DNA of 37,241 nt. It comes from an uncultured Nitrosomonas sp. GTDB lineage: Bacteria; Pseudomonadota; Gammaproteobacteria; Burkholderiales; Nitrosomonadaceae. The stretch is from positions 1 through 37,241 of the forward strand of contig NZ_CADEGP010000024.1 in assembly GCF_902826915.1 (NCBI RefSeq). The letters run 5' to 3'. Positions 36,022 to 37,241 of this stretch are shown here, in pieces (positions within the stretch are counted from its first letter, which is position 1; each line of letters begins with the position of its first letter). The notes beneath the pieces were generated by a model. It was not told the origin of the DNA. It searched no databases and saw only the letters and a list, made by a program, of their open reading frames with translations. A program made the position numbers and the translations under genes.

Positions 36022-36684
36022 ATGATTAAGGCGGTTCTCTTTGATTTTGATGGAACACTGGCCGACACCGCGCCCGACCTCGGTCATGCCTTAAACCGGC
36101 AACGCACCGCACGCGGGTTAACCAAACTGCCTATTACCCAGATCCGTCCTGTCGCATCCGCAGGCGCGCGAGGGCTGCTGGGACTCGGCTTCAATATCAA
36201 GCCCGGCGACGATGACTACGAATCCATGCGCGATGAATTTCTGGATTTTTACACCCAGCGGCTGTGTCACGACACTCGCTTGTTTCCAGGCGTTGAAACC
36301 CTGTTGAATCAAATGGAAACAATGAATTTACCCTGGGGCATTGTCACCAATAAGCCTTCGCGTTTTGCGCATCCAATTATCCAAATGCTCGGTTTAGCGC
36401 AACAAGTCGCCTGCGTCATATGTGGCGACGAAACCACTCACATCAAACCGCACCCTGAACCGCTCCTGGCAGCCAGCAGCAAAATGGCCGTTTCCCCTAC
36501 CCACTGCATTTATCTGGGTGACGACATACGCGATGTCCAAGCCAGTTTGGCAGCTGGCATGCAGCCCATCGTTGCACGCTATGGCTATCTGGGCAATGAT
36601 CAACCGCCTGAAACCTGGGGCGCACACCATCTGATCGATCATCCTGAAGAATTGCTGGCTCACCTGCAAAATAATACTCATTAA
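36022..36684 (+). CDS. gph: Phosphoglycolate phosphatase (HAD family)
   Basis: A 220-residue HAD hydrolase. The nucleophile motif is LFDFDGTLADT with Asp8 and Asp10, followed by GIVTNKPS (motif 2), KPHPEP (motif 3 lysine) and YLGDDIRDVQ (motif 4). The ubiG-gph order is common in beta- and gammaproteobacteria, and this HAD branch cleaves 2-phosphoglycolate. A role in removing a phosphorylated by-product near ubiG has also been suggested for related genes. It starts 27 bases after ubiG. Confidence 0.93.
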   Translation: MIKAVLFDFDGTLADTAPDLGHALNRQRTARGLTKLPITQIRPVASAGARGLLGLGFNIKPGDDDYESMRDEFLDFYTQRLCHDTRLFPGVETLLNQMETMNLPWGIVTNKPSRFAHPIIQMLGLAQQVACVICGDETTHIKPHPEPLLAASSKMAVSPTHCIYLGDDIRDVQASLAAGMQPIVARYGYLGNDQPPETWGAHHLIDHPEELLAHLQNNTH

Positions 36685-36687
36685 TTC

Positions 36688-36696
36688 TGTTAGAAT
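36688..36696 (+). promoter_or_regulatory. Possible extended -10 promoter element for ssrA
   Basis: TGTTAGAAT fits the TGnTATAAT extended -10 pattern with one mismatch. It lies just after the gph stop and would give a start near 36704, leaving a 57-base leader before the mature tmRNA. There is no recognisable -35 box, so this is tentative. Confidence 0.3.
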
Positions 36697-36760
36697 ACCC
36701 GACACAGGACTTGAACTTTTAGATTTCATCACCATCCTAAGCACTACCAAAACGAATACC

Positions 36761-37121
36761 GGGGACGATCTGGTTTCGACGTGGGTTGCAAAGCAGCGCA
36801 GGGCATACCGAGGATCAGATTACCTCGTAAATCCATCTGAAAACAATAGTCGCAAACGACGAAAACTACGCTTTAGCCGCTTAATTCGGCTAGCCTCTGC
36901 ACCGGTGGGCCTCAACGCCGGGTCTGGCAACAGACAGCAGAGTTACTAACGAGGATCGCGTTCTATAGTGCCACTTTATAGAACGTTAAACGCAAGGTGA
37001 CTCGCCTGTCATCAGCCTGCCAGTTGGCGGTTGCCAGGTTAAATCAAATAGTATGGCTAAGTATGTAGAACTGTCTGTAGAGGGCTTGCGGACGCGGGTT
37101 CGATTCCCGCCGTCTCCACCA
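36761..37121 (+). ncRNA. ssrA: Transfer-messenger RNA (tmRNA)
   Basis: A 361-base one-piece tmRNA that rescues stalled ribosomes. The 5' end GGGGACG pairs with CGTCTCC before the terminal ACCA, and the T arm is GCGGGTTCGATTCCCGC. The tag frame begins at the resume GCA within AGTCGCAAACGACGAAAAC, reading A-N-D-E-N-Y-A-L-A-A after the first alanine and ending TAA, followed by a hairpin with GCTTAATTCGGC-type pairing. The tag sequence is of the betaproteobacterial kind. Confidence 0.97.
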
Positions 37122-37152
37122 AAAAACGGTCTAATCCAGACCACTCAAGACC

Positions 37153-37184
37153 AACTAAGACCCATATAAAACAGGGTCTTAGTT
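37153..37184 (+). repeat. 11-base perfect inverted repeat 31 bases after ssrA
   Basis: AACTAAGACCC (37153-37163) and GGGTCTTAGTT (37174-37184) pair perfectly around a 10-base loop. No T run follows, so it is a poor rho-independent terminator. It lies among short repeats (AGACCAAC at 37148-37155 against GTTGGTCT at 37214-37221; CTCGGTTG at 37210 and 37230). Confidence 0.7.
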
Positions 37185-37241
37185 CGAGTCTCACAAATCC
37201 CCCATTAGTCTCGGTTGGTCTCCATAGGCCTCGGTTGTGGC

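Noticed and set aside
1..37241. CRISPR array or toxin-antitoxin, restriction or prophage module
   Set aside because: No regularly spaced repeats, Cas proteins or typical defence and phage genes were found on either strand.

Overview
The window looks like a chromosomal segment of a betaproteobacterium, most plausibly of the Nitrosomonas group. This is inferred from protein character (mtaD-ubiG-gph next to an OmpA-family protein, ypjD next to ffh), moderate AT-richness, and a tmRNA tag that reads ANDENYALAA after the resume alanine. No search was run, so the genus is an inference.

Layout. 1-662 is the decayed 3' end of an IS3-family element. 722-5095 holds a periplasmic gamma-glutamyltransferase, a lipoamide-dehydrogenase-like flavoprotein and an SPFH/band 7 membrane protein. 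5273-9275 is the least familiar part: a 424-residue lipoprotein with its own terminator, a 689-base AT-rich gap, and a two-gene unit made of a membrane-anchored OmpA-domain protein and an ExeA-like AAA+ ATPase. 9300-11137 holds a GlxA-type regulator and a metallo-beta-lactamase-fold hydrolase. 11627-17553 holds a YheT-type hydrolase, a TrhP-type tRNA hydroxylation protein (the two overlap tail to tail) and dnaE. 17656-18149 is a tRNA cluster (Gly-GCC, Cys-GCA, Leu-UAA) behind a near-perfect sigma-70 promoter.

18194-23698 is core housekeeping: ypjD, ffh, dut, coaBC, radC, rpmB and rpmG (rpmG is short and easily missed). 23726-24916 is a fatty acid desaturase with an unusual C-terminal tail. 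25238-32739 is a closely packed run of ten minus-strand genes: an ABC transporter cassette of Gld type (ATPase, permease, GldG-like, DUF4340), then mutM, proC, yggT, yggU, sixA and rluE. 33198-36684 runs on the plus strand with an OmpA-family protein, mtaD, ubiG and gph. The window ends with ssrA (tmRNA) and a repeat-rich stretch just downstream that may be a trace of integration.

Most of the window is ordinary core genome. The pieces most worth a second look are the OmpA/ExeA-like pair, the unrecognised lipoprotein beside it, the desaturase tail, the Gld-type cassette, and the sequence following ssrA. There is no CRISPR array and no intact mobile element.
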